DNA from: Edolisoma coerulescens
Taxonomy: Eukaryota; Chordata; Aves; Passeriformes; Campephagidae
Length of the DNA stretch: 64,000 nt
Direction: 5' to 3'
Assembly (NCBI GenBank): GCA_013397115.1
Contig: VWZW01006868.1
Coordinates: 1,154,503 to 1,218,502 of the forward strand
The notes under the pieces are model-generated. The model saw only the letters and a list, made by a program, of their open reading frames with translations, was not told the DNA's origin and ran no database searches. The position numbers and the translations under genes were made by a program. Positions 1-12,500 of the stretch are shown in pieces (position 1 is the first letter of the stretch; each line of letters begins with the position of its first letter).

Positions 1-138
1 AGCAGCCTAGGAAAAGGAGGAGGCCATCAGCTCCAAATCTCCTTATATCCCAGGCTGGTTCCCAGATACTGATTGCCTCATTCCATTCCAACACTTATTG
101 CAATAAATTGGCACTCTCAACTCAACAGTGCTGGTTCA

Positions 139-595
139 CAGAATCATAGAATCTTAGAGTGGCTTGGGTTGGAAGGGACCCTAAAAATTATCTAGTTCCA
201 AGCCCCCTACTGTGGACAGGGGTACCTCTCACTAGACCAGGTTGCTCAGAACCCCATCCAACCTGGCCTTGAACACTTCCAGGTATGAGACATCCCCAGC
301 TTCCCTAGGCAACCTGTTCCAGTGCCTCAGCACACTCACAGTAAAGAATTTCTTCCCAATATCTCATCTAAACCTACTCTGTTTCAGTTTGAAGCCATTC
401 CCCCTTGTCCTGTCACTACACACTCTTGCAAAAAGTATCTCTCCATCCTTCTTGCAGTCTCCCTTCAGGTACTGGAAGGCCACAATTAGGTCCCCTTAAA
501 GCCTTCTCTTCTCCAAGCTGAACAACTCCAGTCTCTCAGCCTTTCCTCACTGGAGAGGTTCTCCACCTCTAATTATCTTGGCCCTCCTCTAGCAA
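139..595 (-). mobile_element. CR1 LINE, 5'-truncated 3' end
   Basis: On the plus strand it opens with CAGAATCATAGAATC and GGTTGGAAGGGACC, the reverse complement of the CR1 tail. It continues through the standard 3' UTR (CCAACCTGGCCTTGAACACTTCC, AACCTGTTCC, CTCCAAGCTGAACAACTCC) to about 595. No coding part remains. Open frames across it are antisense noise. Confidence 0.9.
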
Positions 596-3500
596 TGACT
601 GAAGGGTGACAACAGGAATGTCAGAAAATGGAAACGTATCCCTAACAATTTCTCTTTTGGTAAGTGGCTGACAATGAAGTTGTTTGTTTTGTTTAAGAAG
701 AGAATTTCCTCAGGAGAATGTTCTTGTCACTTTAATATCAGGAGGTATAAAAACAATATGTGCAGAGCTGTGAGTCACTTCCGTGCCACACTAGGTAAAT
801 TTCACTCTATCCTTCTCCCTACCTTAGTATTTCTTTGGTTACACATACAGCTTCAGAAGTTTGTCTTTTTTTTTTTCCCCATATTGTATCTTTTAAATTA
901 TTCATTTCCCTGCTAATTAATTCAAATATGCATTTGTATACACATGTTTAGAGTAGTGAATTATTCAGCCTATGTACTTAAATGTCACCTAATACTAATA
1001 ATTACAAATGTACACATATATTAATAGGAATATTGAATAACAGGAAACATCCACAAGTGATACAGCATTTCTGCTACAAGAGAAGGGGCTATGAACTAGG
1101 AAACCAGAAGAAAGTTTTAAAAAATTCCACCCTTTTGGCACACTTTCTGGCAGCCTCTCGAAATGACTATACTCATTCTGGATTGCCTTCACCACACTCA
1201 TGTGAGGGTAACACTGAGATTCCTGGATTCTCTTTAATCCATCTGAAATAAAGTATGTGCTTGTATTTGTTACATTCATAGTAGCATTTCTAGAAGAAAG
1301 CTCTTTGTCTCAGGGTTTTCTTAAAAGACTTATTTATCTGAAAGTTCTTCTGCTAAGAGTATTGTCGCAATTTTTATCATGTTACATCATCTTATAATGT
1401 TCAAAATTAGGTTGTGAAAGGTCAAGAGAATACCTGACATGTTTAACTAAAGAGTTATTAAACTGGATGACATGAAACTCATATTTTACCTAGGAGCTTT
1501 TCACAGTCAGTGCACCGTTTGTCATTGTTCTCCTGAACTGGCTCCAATCCCACGGGATTCCTCTATTACAGAAAAGAGCTCAATAGATGATAGCAGGAAT
1601 GAGCTATTAAGGAACAATACAATGAAATGCAGAAAAATCTACATAAGACAGAATCTACATAAACAACCTTTTCTATTAAATTATCCAAGAGTTATATTTG
1701 ATATGACTATTGATAGGAGAGAGATGAAAACATTTCTAAAACATCTACTTTAGTGACCTGAATGTTTTTTCTGTACAACTGCAATGCAAACATGAAGTTA
1801 TAAATAATTTTTGAAGAAGTTGTTGCTGCGTGAAGCCAATATTTATGATAAAATACTTGCCCATAATGTGTTTATTTTTTTTCTAGATAGGTCGTATGGA
1901 GCATATTCATGTCTTTTGTTAAAACTTATGATTGTTCTTGCCCTGTGTTACTCAAAGTAATATCTAAATTTATACAGATTGCCTACCTAGACAAAAAAAC
2001 CTAAGCCTGAAATTCTTGCAAGGTATTTAATATGCAAGGCAGTTCTTTTTATTTCTCTAGAAAGCTCTTGTACAAGATACTTTAACGTTAGAATTTTAAA
2101 TATGTCAACCAACATCAAGAAGTTTCACCTTCGTGAATCACGATCAAATAGTCAAATGTACAGAGAAAAAAGAAATTACATATATAAAATCAGATGGTGG
2201 TATGTAGAGGTGATTGCCAGAATTAATTGATCTGCTTCAGCCAGCAAAGTTTTGATTACTTCCTTTAATTTTGTCAGTGACTTCTATTTGGTTTTTGTTT
2301 GTGTGTTTCAGAAAAAACTCTTATCTATGCACTCTCTGAGATGACAGGGTCCTTACTCTGGGCCTCCGGCTCCAGGGCCAACACTGCTGGCTCCTGCCTG
2401 GGGGACTCTGTCATACCAGTGCCTCCCCCTGCGAGGGAGTACAGCCTGCTCTGGTTCTGCCATTAAACAGTGTGAATTGGGGAGCAAAGGAGAGACTCAG
2501 GCAGCATGGAAATCAGGCAGCACAGGATTTTGGCAAAGCATTCTTTCATCACATCAGCACAAGGAGAAGGTTGAAAGAAATATACTTGTGTTTCCATCTC
2601 TCCCATGGCTTTGTACACTAAAATGCTTCATTGCTTTGCTTTTGCCAGTTACACTTCCTAGGAGAAGATGAATTTATTTTATTAAATAGTGCTTTATGGA
2701 AGCACAGGTATTTTCATGTGGGACCAAGAATTATACTGGTGCAAAAAAATTTTACTTGGGAAAATCCTTCCATATTAAGGCTCCTTCAGTATGAAGGAAA
2801 AATAAATTAAACCACAGTTAAAATTAAACAGCAGCACTTCAAGTATAGACACTTCATTTAACACAAGAAAAGGAAAGGGAGGCAACAAGTTGGTAAGTGA
2901 ACTAAGCACTGAGTTTGTTAATAGCACCTACGGGAGAGTAAGAAATTTTTACAAGGTCATTTGATTATCAAATTTTACTACCTTCATAAATGTGTAATTC
3001 TATTAACTGAGAACCACCATAAATAAAAAAAAGAAGCAATAAATCTTTGCTTTATATTTTAAGAAATACATAAAACATCCTTCCTTAGCTAAAAATAATA
3101 TTGAGGCTTTAGAAAATAAACCTTTATAACATACGATAAACAACTCTTTTTGGCTATGGTAAATCTGTTGAAGGCACAGATTAATTCAGCTCCCCAATTT
3201 TACACAGACTATTAGACTATTTAAAATACCCTCAAAATGTCTGTTAATATTGTTAATCCTTCCAGTCACTGCTTGCATTCACAGAGAGCTATTTCTCATT
3301 GCCCTAACCCACCTAATCCTCCTGGCAGGAAAAGTAGGAAATCAAGTTTAGCTTTGAGGAGACTAAGCAAAAAATTTAAAAAATAAAAAATAATAATTAA
3401 AAAAAAAAACCAACAACAAAAAAAACCTCCAAAAACTTATAACAATATATTCACAAATAATGTCAATATTTATGCATTTGGTACTGAGATAGGTTCTTGA

Positions 3501-6500
3501 ATTCCCAAAACTGCTTGAAACATTCAGATTTTGTTCCTCCTTATGGCATTGGCAACCTTCTAGATGAAAATTTTTACTAAACATGCCACAAAACACTCAC
3601 AAGAACCCAAAAGTTTTTGAATAACAACACTATCATTTGGCCCAGGCAACCCTCAAACACCTGTATGAGTACAATACATGTAGCAGTGAAATCTCCGGCA
3701 TAGTAGGCATAAAATGAATTAAAGTATCTTTAATATCATTTCTTGACAGAAAAACTTTCATCATGTGCAACTTTGGAGTAAGACCACTGATGCTGAACAT
3801 AAGGATTATAATTTTGCCTTCTTCTGTTTAAAAAAAGACAAAACAGAACATAATGAGGCAGGATATCTTAACGCTTTCTGGGTTGATTGAAACATGGGAT
3901 GCTCTGTTTTACAAAAAAAAGAGTAATTATTACCTAACCAAGACCACTATTGCAGCACATACCAAGGACAGAACAAGTATCAGTTCTTAATCAAAACAAT
4001 TACTTGTAGAAGTGAGGTCTGAACAAAATCCAAGTCTGTACTCTTTCACAAAAAACCTCTGTTTATTTAATTTGTCCTCTTATGGCACCTCAGCTACACT
4101 AACAGCTTGTTACTTCAAGAAGCTATAAGAGAAATAATTCATTACAGCTTTTGTCAGTAGTAATGCATGTTTCATGAAAAAGAGTACATAAATTAAACAA
4201 GCCCAGTTACATTATCTAATTAATCTCAAACCAAGATATCATCACATGTCAGATTTCAAAAGTTTTGAGAGCCTCAGAAGTGGAACATGGAGGATATCCC
4301 ACAGTTTCCAAGCACTGCCAGAAGTATAATCTCATGGTGGAAAAGGCCCAGGTAAATGATACTCAATCTATTCTCAGCAGTTCTCTCAAAATACAAGTCT
4401 GTGAGAAAAGAACACTCTGGAATGAAACATGAAACATACTAAAACAATGTTGTCCAACTGGAGTGAAAGACAAAAATAAATAAATTATTTCTTCTTGCTG
4501 AAGAGCATGAGAACTGATGCAAAGGTAACACCTGAAGAAAGCTCAGTATTTTTGGAGGAATGTTGCGAGTAACTTGTTTTCTGTAACTCCTTTTTTTTTG
4601 GCGGTACAAGCATATATGTGATTTGTCTCCAGAAGTCACACCCTGACACACAGTTACACTCTGACAGTACATTCAAATCAGTTGTATTACAATGTTTCTG
4701 GAACTGCCTTGAGTGATTGCAAAGACAGAAAAATAAGCACTTCTTTTTGTGACAGCATGTGGAAAAGGTTTGTGAACAACCAGTGAATTTGGGGGATTTA
4801 AAAACAGTAAATTTCAGCTCCTTAGCTAAATGAAATTGGTTAAACTCTATTGATATAGTTATTTCAGTGTATATTAGCATCATACACTGTTTCCTAAAGC
4901 TGTGATCACATCACAAGAAAACATAAAGGAAGGCAGAGTTTACCTTTAAGTAATTAAACTTTCACCACTAAAGCAGTGTCTTGGTCCCAGCTACATGCTT
5001 TGGAGGTTTTATAAGTTAAAATAATTAGACTAAAAGGCAATCCTACATGTGTTTTTAGAACATATTTTGACCCTTTGTGTGTTTGAAAAAATTAACTAAT
5101 ACTGCTAAAAATTTGGATTTGAGAAGCTGCTGAGTATATAGCTTTACTTGATTTCATAATGAAAGGAGTTGGTTTGGAGTTGGGGATGTAGCAGGTTGAA
5201 CAGGACATTGGTTACAAGGTGATAGCAAAGAACTAGAAGTAGGAAAGGTTTTTTAGATTTGGTAAGTGACAAATATGAAAGCCCTATTGAACTTACAGGA
5301 AGGTGGGGTTTTTTCTTATAAGTAAAACAAGGCAAAAAGACAGGAGTGCCTAAATAGACCCATTAACAGCTCTACAATAAATCAAATCCTCATATATTGA
5401 CCTATGTATAGACATGTTCCAATTTAAAACACAATGCTTTTGCTTTTCAAACGTGAAAAACCAGCAGCTTATTAGTTGAAATGTTTACTGACTAAAGTAT
5501 TCATCAAGAAGCAATATAACGTACTTTAAGTTTTTGCTACTATTTATACAAGACTGCACAAAGATCTGCAGCTGTGTCCTCTTATAAAAATAAACCAAAC
5601 TTAAACCCCTTTTACTTTTTATGTTCTGTGACTTTTTAAATTATTTTATTCCTTTTTAACTTGTTAGTGATGCATTAAAAGATAAAGATCACACTTTCCT
5701 TGGCCCTTGATTCATCATTTTATTCTTTTTTTTCTTCCTCAAAGCTCAGCAATTTTAAGAAATAATACTTTTGTCTTTTTTCTTCTCTAAAAAATAAAAA
5801 AACAAAAAACAAGGAAACAAAACAACCTGAACATCTACTTGTATAAGCTTAAACATTAAAATCTTAAAATTCAGAACCAGAAGACAAAACAGTAGTCATA
5901 ATTCTGAAAAATGCATTCTCATTACGCAAGTATGCAACAGAGTGCAGAAGGTGACTACATGGAATTTTACAGTTTGCACCATAAAATATTGGATAATGCA
6001 ATATTCCCCTTCAGGCTTTAATTTAATAGATTTTATTAAAACAAATTTTTCACTACAAAATTTTGTCTGGTCTTATAGTGATTACTGGGATTTCACACAG
6101 TTATCCAGAGGAGGTTATTCTTAAATTATTCCATTTAGAGATTTAAAGAAAATTATCAATTGAGGACTTTTCAGTTTGTCTGAATCTGTTGCCTCTGCTC
6201 TATAGATGAACAAAAAGAATCACTAAATGTATTTTGATTGTTATGAAAGATGACAGCACTCTAATTGGAATGACAAGGCAGGAAATAGTGACATGACAAG
6301 AATATTTTTTACACTTTTGAAAAAAAAAGAAACCACCCCATGGTCATTACTGGATTTATTAGTACTTAATGAAATGTTAATTTCTGCATCTGACAAACAG
6401 TGCTTAAGAGAGTTTTATTTAAACTAGGAAAAAAAAAAAAGAAGATATGCTAAAATGTTAACTTTATGCATGGTAATCACTTTTCTAACTTCATCCAAGC

Positions 6501-8960
6501 TGCACTTATCGATAAGTAAGTCTTTCCAATACTGCTGACAGGTAGATTTAATTAAATGCATGTATAACTAGGGCATAATATAAAATGTTTTCAAAGACCT
6601 TGCCAGTAAATGTAAAGTGATGGGATTTTTTTTTTTTCCAGATTTCAGGGAAATGATGAAAAAATATGAAGACATCTTCATATCCTTTGATTTTAACAAA
6701 TGACTGAATAACCTAATTAGGTCATGCAAGATCTCTGCGTGCTGTATTGACTCTGTTCTTAAAACACATTAAATTCTGAAACAGAGCTCTTAAAATCTAA
6801 GTAAACAGTCTTTATTTATTAATTGCATGTGGGTAGTCAATTTTATATTGTGGTGGCAAGGTCTGAAAGAACAGGGAAGGCTAATTTACTACTGCACAGA
6901 TCTCACGCAACCCAAACTACTTAGAGACTGCCAAATTCTGAATTCAGTCTCACTGAGCAATAAATAAACTGATTCTGATACTGATCCCGACAAAGAGTCA
7001 AAAGTAAGTGTTAAAAATTACATTATGTTATCATGTATAAGATTCAGTTGGTACTACAGTAATTTTTGTTTTGAAAAGATGCTGTGATTTATTCCTTAAG
7101 TATTTCTGGAAAAAGTTGTTTATCTCCTGAATGAACTGACTATTTAAAAATCTGGATTTCAACAATATGGGCTGTAGCTTTATTTATAAACTAGCTCAGG
7201 GTATCAGGCCATACATAGGAATGATTTTCAGACCATGGAAAAATGTATTCATAGAATGAGAGGTACAATTATAGACAATACTTGACCTTCTTAAAGCAAA
7301 TCTTGCTGAGCTATTAGTTTTCCAACAGAACTAAAATGCATTGTCTGTTTCCTGGCAGAACAAAGAGCCTTTTACATTAGTGAGGGTTTGCAGTGCAATA
7401 CTCCTGAAATATATTCTTTAAACTTCAGGAGAGGTTATGAGAATCATGTAGCAACACCAAATTGGCTACATATCATTTGAGATGCTGCTAAAGAGGATGC
7501 GAATTTCAATGTTTCCAAGAAATATTTTCTTAATTCCCTCTACCTTCAAGTTGCCTAACATTTTAAATTACTCTTATACTATTCATTAAGCACAAAAGAT
7601 AAAATATTATAAACATGCTAAAACATCAACTTCTTCTTTTTATTTCTATTGAATATAACTAGAAATACCTGAAATATTTCCACTCTCAGAGAAGTGTATT
7701 ACATTACTTGTAATATACCAAGTAATTTACACAACAATACTAGGGATAACATCCTTAGAGTAAACACTGTAAGTCAGAAGAACCTATTTTCTTGAGAATC
7801 AGCTAAAGAATACCGTATTACCTATCTGAAAATCTTCTGTATGATTTTGGAGTGGCCTGGAGTCCTAATGAAAAGAAACTCCTTACCTGCCCCTAAAAAT
7901 CTAGAAAACGAAGGGAAGTGCCTCAAGTTGTTTATATTGTGCTTTTTCCTCTCATGTGAACTGCGGAGATCCATGAAGACTCCCTGGTAACAGGACTTCA
8001 CACTACTGTTCTACTTGTTCTAAGGGTGAAAAAAAGCCCAAGTCTCACTTTTTACAGGAAATGACTTCCTGATTACTGGTGCTCATCAATCTTGCAAAAC
8101 TAGGGTCCAACAAGAACACAGAGTATAAATATTTTTATTACAGCACCTCCAGCAGTTCCTTAGGAGTTTGAGGATACTTTGTGAAATATCTGTCTTTGCT
8201 ATAATTGCATTTTCACTGTGCTTTACTGTGACCTGATGAAAATTCATATAGCATGTTGAAAAAAAAAAATTAAAAATTATCCTCCAGTTAATTTTCCACA
8301 GTTTTATCTCACCAGCTTCTTGGAAAGAGAAGGTGCACTATTGTGATACAATCAGGAGAACCAAGCTTGTAACCACACTGTGCCCTTGATCAAAGCAATG
8401 GAACAGTAGAGAAGGAATTATGTGAACTATAAAAATTGCATTCTGTATATATTTCCAAATTTTATAAGGAAAACTGCTATAAATTTTGTAATAAGCAAAG
8501 ATTACCATGTTTTTAATTATAACATCTAGAATAGAATTTGGACATCAGAACAATCCAAATTCCAGTTTCTCTTTCTGATATTTAATTTTACCCTAAACAT
8601 GAGAGCACTGCCATCTACCAAAAATTAATCTCAAAAACACAATAAATCAGTTAAATGAAGCAAATAGTTAATCATGCATTCATGGCCCCAATAATCTAAT
8701 TTTGTTTTACAATAATGATAGATACTCATGTAAACCCATTCTGGTGTTTTGTTTCACAGTCTGAAAGACAAGAGAAGATGGATAACTAATATATTGTCAT
8801 TGAGTGACTGTTTTTTAACAGCTTTGATATAAGACATACAATCTGGTGTGGGGTTTTTATCCTTAGTATTCATGTATGTGTCTAGTTTGGTTTTTTTTCT
8901 GGCCCACTAAATGTTCTCTGCCTTAACAGAAATCTTTCAGCTGCAAACATACATTGAATT
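596..8960. other. AT-rich intronic sequence
   Basis: Apart from the GC-rich hairpin patch near 2340-2465 I see only short A/T runs and short chance frames. No exon, RNA gene or recognisable repeat. Confidence 0.6.
2342..2413. repeat. Imperfect inverted repeat around a GC-rich loop
   Basis: TGACAGGGTCC (2342-2352) pairs with GGACTCTGTCA (2403-2413) at 10 of 11 positions, enclosing about 50 GC-rich bases. The GC-rich patch (about 2340-2465) is distinct from the AT-rich flanks. It may be a remnant of an unidentified mobile element. Confidence 0.4.
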
Positions 8961-9009
8961 TTCCTTCCTTCCTTCCCTCCTTCCTTCCTTCCTTCCTTCC
9001 TTCCTTCCT
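8961..9009 (+). repeat. (CCTT)n microsatellite
   Basis: About 12 tetranucleotide units with one CCCT interruption. Minus-strand frames reading KEGRKEGR are artefacts of it. Confidence 0.95.
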
Positions 9010-9486
9010 GTAACAAATGATCTTTCTCATAAAAAAAAATAAACCTGAAACTGTAATTCCTTTTAGTTTTGTACTGGATAAATGGCACCTACAGGTCAGG
9101 TACAAGGCTCACATTAAACTGCATTTACTACAATTTTCAGTTTCCTTCCTTTTCTCAAATGCCTTCATTTTCACTGAGACAAAGAGACACATTCAGCTTT
9201 GAAATATGAACACTATTTATTGACAAAATCAAAGACATGCTTCCATTCAAACATGTTCAGCCAAGTCCTGAAATGCCCTACTACTATTACAAAGTTTTAT
9301 ATTTGTAGGCAAGGAAAAAAGAAAATCTAATTCTAAAAATAGAAAGCATTATTTTGATACCAAATTATTAATATGCTTTTTTTACAGGTAAAGCATTGTT
9401 TCATTTGTTTTTAGGAATTCCCTGTGAAAACAATTATGCTGAAAAAAACCCCAGGAATTGCTTTACTGTCCTGTTCCCCTTAACCC

Positions 9487-9509
9487 TTTTTTTTTTTTTT
9501 TTTTTTTTT
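9487..9509 (+). repeat. T23 homopolymer
   Basis: 23 consecutive T residues followed by an AT-rich stretch. Confidence 0.95.
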
Positions 9510-12500
9510 AATTTAATCCTTGAGAGGAAACATTAATATGAAACAATCTGTCATTTAGAAAAATAGAAGAGTGACAAGCTCAACTTTATTGATCTCTAAA
9601 AGCATAAAAAGCTCAAGAGACAAAAGAGTCTGGATTTGTCCTCAGATTCTTTAAATTCTGCAAACTCTTCTGCTTCTCTCAGGTGACTTCAACACCTTTC
9701 ATGTTAACAAGTATAGAGCAACCTGGATTTATTGCAATTGTTATGAAGATCCAATTGTGAAGACCATAATCAGAATTAATTATCACAGAAAAAAAATTAA
9801 ATCTGATGCACACATTAGTGGATGGCTTAAATAGTACCAGTTGTGTAACTAACCACATTTCTAGAAGAGGAACTTTGAATTAAGATGAATAATCTTAACA
9901 CATAACAGCTTCAGAAAAAGAAACCAAATGAAGAAAATTTGGAGCAAAATGTGATTTATTCTACCTGTGAATTTGAATTAGTCTTTGCCTTAAATGAATA
10001 ACATGTACAGGTGTTACAGTATTCCATTTTCCAATTTCTAATAGCTTTGAAAGACTTTTAAAAAAGGAGTAGTTCTATCATTAAAAAAACCATACTCATT
10101 TATATTTCCTGTAGCATCTCTTATTTCACTAAAACGTGAACAACTAAAGAGATGAGAATTGTTTTCTTTGTAGAGTTTACACACTGAGCTTACATTGCTT
10201 AAATCTGTTGGAAACAAGATACATCACACTACCAGACTTCTTTGCTTGAAGATTAAGAAAGTATTCATATCAAAGTATCCTTTAGAGTATTTCCTTTTTT
10301 TTTTTTTTCTAGCTACTATAACAGATACACAGATTAATTTTGTCATGCGGACACAAATGACACTGGAATGCAGCTTTTGTAAATGTTTATGAACACCCAG
10401 AAACTCATATCAAAATGAAAAAAACCACAGTTTACTGAATTTGGTGTAAATTGTCAAATTAATGAAAAATACGCATATTCCATTTCACTATCTACTTCTT
10501 GTATCATTTGCTCCTGTGAATCCCAGACAAACCCTTTAAATGCCCTATGGAATGCTGAAATTACAGCTGCTTGAACACCACTTGATTGCAAGCCATTCCA
10601 ATTCATTAAAAAGCTCTACGGATTCTGGTGAGACTATTTTTTTTACTGAATCACAGTAATTTCCATTGACTTGTCTCTAGCTCTTATTAAAATACATAAT
10701 ATAACAATTTGGTTTCTGATTAGCATTGCCATGTCAGACCTTTGTCTGAGGGTCTGACTTACACGTAATCAGGAGATAATAACTCTATGAGAGTCAGAAA
10801 GATCCTGTTAAATTGGTGCAAATGAGGAGAATCAGTCTACACTAGACTGGTCATTTAAAACAAGCTTCAATTATTTTTCTTTTCAATTCTCTAAAGCTCC
10901 AAGGAGAGCAGAAATCAGAAGACTAAAACTGGTTTCCATTATAGCATAATAAACATGAAAAATCTCCATGTGTTGAATGAAAAGAAAGCACTGGAAATAA
11001 AAATTGCCAGAAATAATTGCTGAAATTATTGAAACTTACTTGAGTATATTTAGAAATGTAAGTAATCTGTGTAGCTGAAAAAAATTTTCCATTATTTTAA
11101 GGGAATGTACATATGTGAAAGAGTATGCCAATACTAACTCATTCCAGAATATGGAATCAAATGCCACAGCTTGTAGTGTCAGACATCACATAAAGTAAAA
11201 CTCAATTTCCATAACCGTCAAGGAAAAAAATCTAAAGAAATCATAATTCTGTGATTTTTTGTATACTTATTTTGACATCAATGAGAAAAATGTTTATCAT
11301 ATCCTCTTCAGCACTTTGTTTAGAACTTAAGTATTTTTCCAAGAAGACTGAAAGGATATTTCCATGAATTTTTCAGTGTCTAAAAAATTAAACAGCAAGA
11401 ACAGGGTTAATCTATTGATTAACAGTTAAACCAAGAAACCTCCTGCTTTCTACGGGCTTGTAGCTAATGAATGCCTAATTAACTGTAAAAAATCATCCCC
11501 ACAGGACTGATTCAGATGAACATTGCTCTTGCGATGAAGCTAAAATGGCTAAAGAGAATTTTAAAGAATTAAATAGGATTCACAATAAATTAATGGGAAT
11601 TAGAGTGGTGGTGTCCTGCATTCAAAAACTGAATAGGTTTCTGTAGAGGATGTGACAGAGAAATTTAATAAATCACAATTTTTTAATTCTGACTAAAATA
11701 ACATGTCAAGTGGTTCTCTGATGAATCCCTGTGTGGCTTCAAGTATTTGTCTCTTTTATTTACATCAGTGCTCAGACGTTGATTTTTGCCTTTGATCTAA
11801 CTTCTACCAAATTCTTTGGACAAAAAGAATTGAAAATAATCTTGTTGCTTTCATTCATATATATGGGTAAGTATACAACCACAGACAGGTATATTCTGGA
11901 AACTTCAAGGTAAATGCCTACATTAGTATCGTCAAATAAAAACTAAAAACTTTTTTTTGCAGAATTTGATTACATTGAGATGCCATTAAGACTTGTGTCA
12001 GGAAAATAAACAGATGCTTCCTTTTCTAAGGAACAGGACTGAATTAACGGCATCCTTTTTCTTCACAAAGCAGTGAGAAAGGACTGGGCAGTCACTGCCA
12101 GCATACACCAAAATATACATGATCAGGCAATATAATACTAAGGATGCAAAAGGGACACAAATCTGGATGGACTGTAAACCTATTGGAATTTTATCTACAG
12201 TAGCACCTTATGAAGCTACTTACAGTGTTTGGAAGCAGAGAGAGTACTATAAGCACCAATCTTCCAAAAAAAGAAACTACACTTTTTGTAGGCTTTTTTT
12301 AATTTTTTTTCTATTTCATATGTGGAATTTAAAAACTGATGTTGACAGAAAGATGTAGCTTTTAAAGACAGTTTTGTAGGTCTGCTTACTTCAAAGATAG
12401 ATTAATTCAGTAATCAAAGAAATTAAAATATTGACTTAGTTTGTCAACCTTTTGAAGAAGGTTGAATTTGAAGGTAAGAATATGAATTTTATAAATTTAA

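Noticed and set aside
242..499. 85-codon plus-strand frame
   Set aside because: It is antisense to a CR1 3' UTR, a common artefact of that repeat.
4485..4883. 132-codon minus-strand frame
   Set aside because: Lys/Phe/Ser/Cys-rich mixture without domain, splice or context support. Judged chance.
7887..8035. Minus-strand donor GTAAGG with an upstream pyrimidine-rich acceptor
   Set aside because: All three frames between them hit stops quickly and nothing links it to IL1RAPL1.
8961..9009. Repeat array considered as CRISPR-like
   Set aside because: It is a plain tetranucleotide microsatellite in vertebrate DNA with no spacers.
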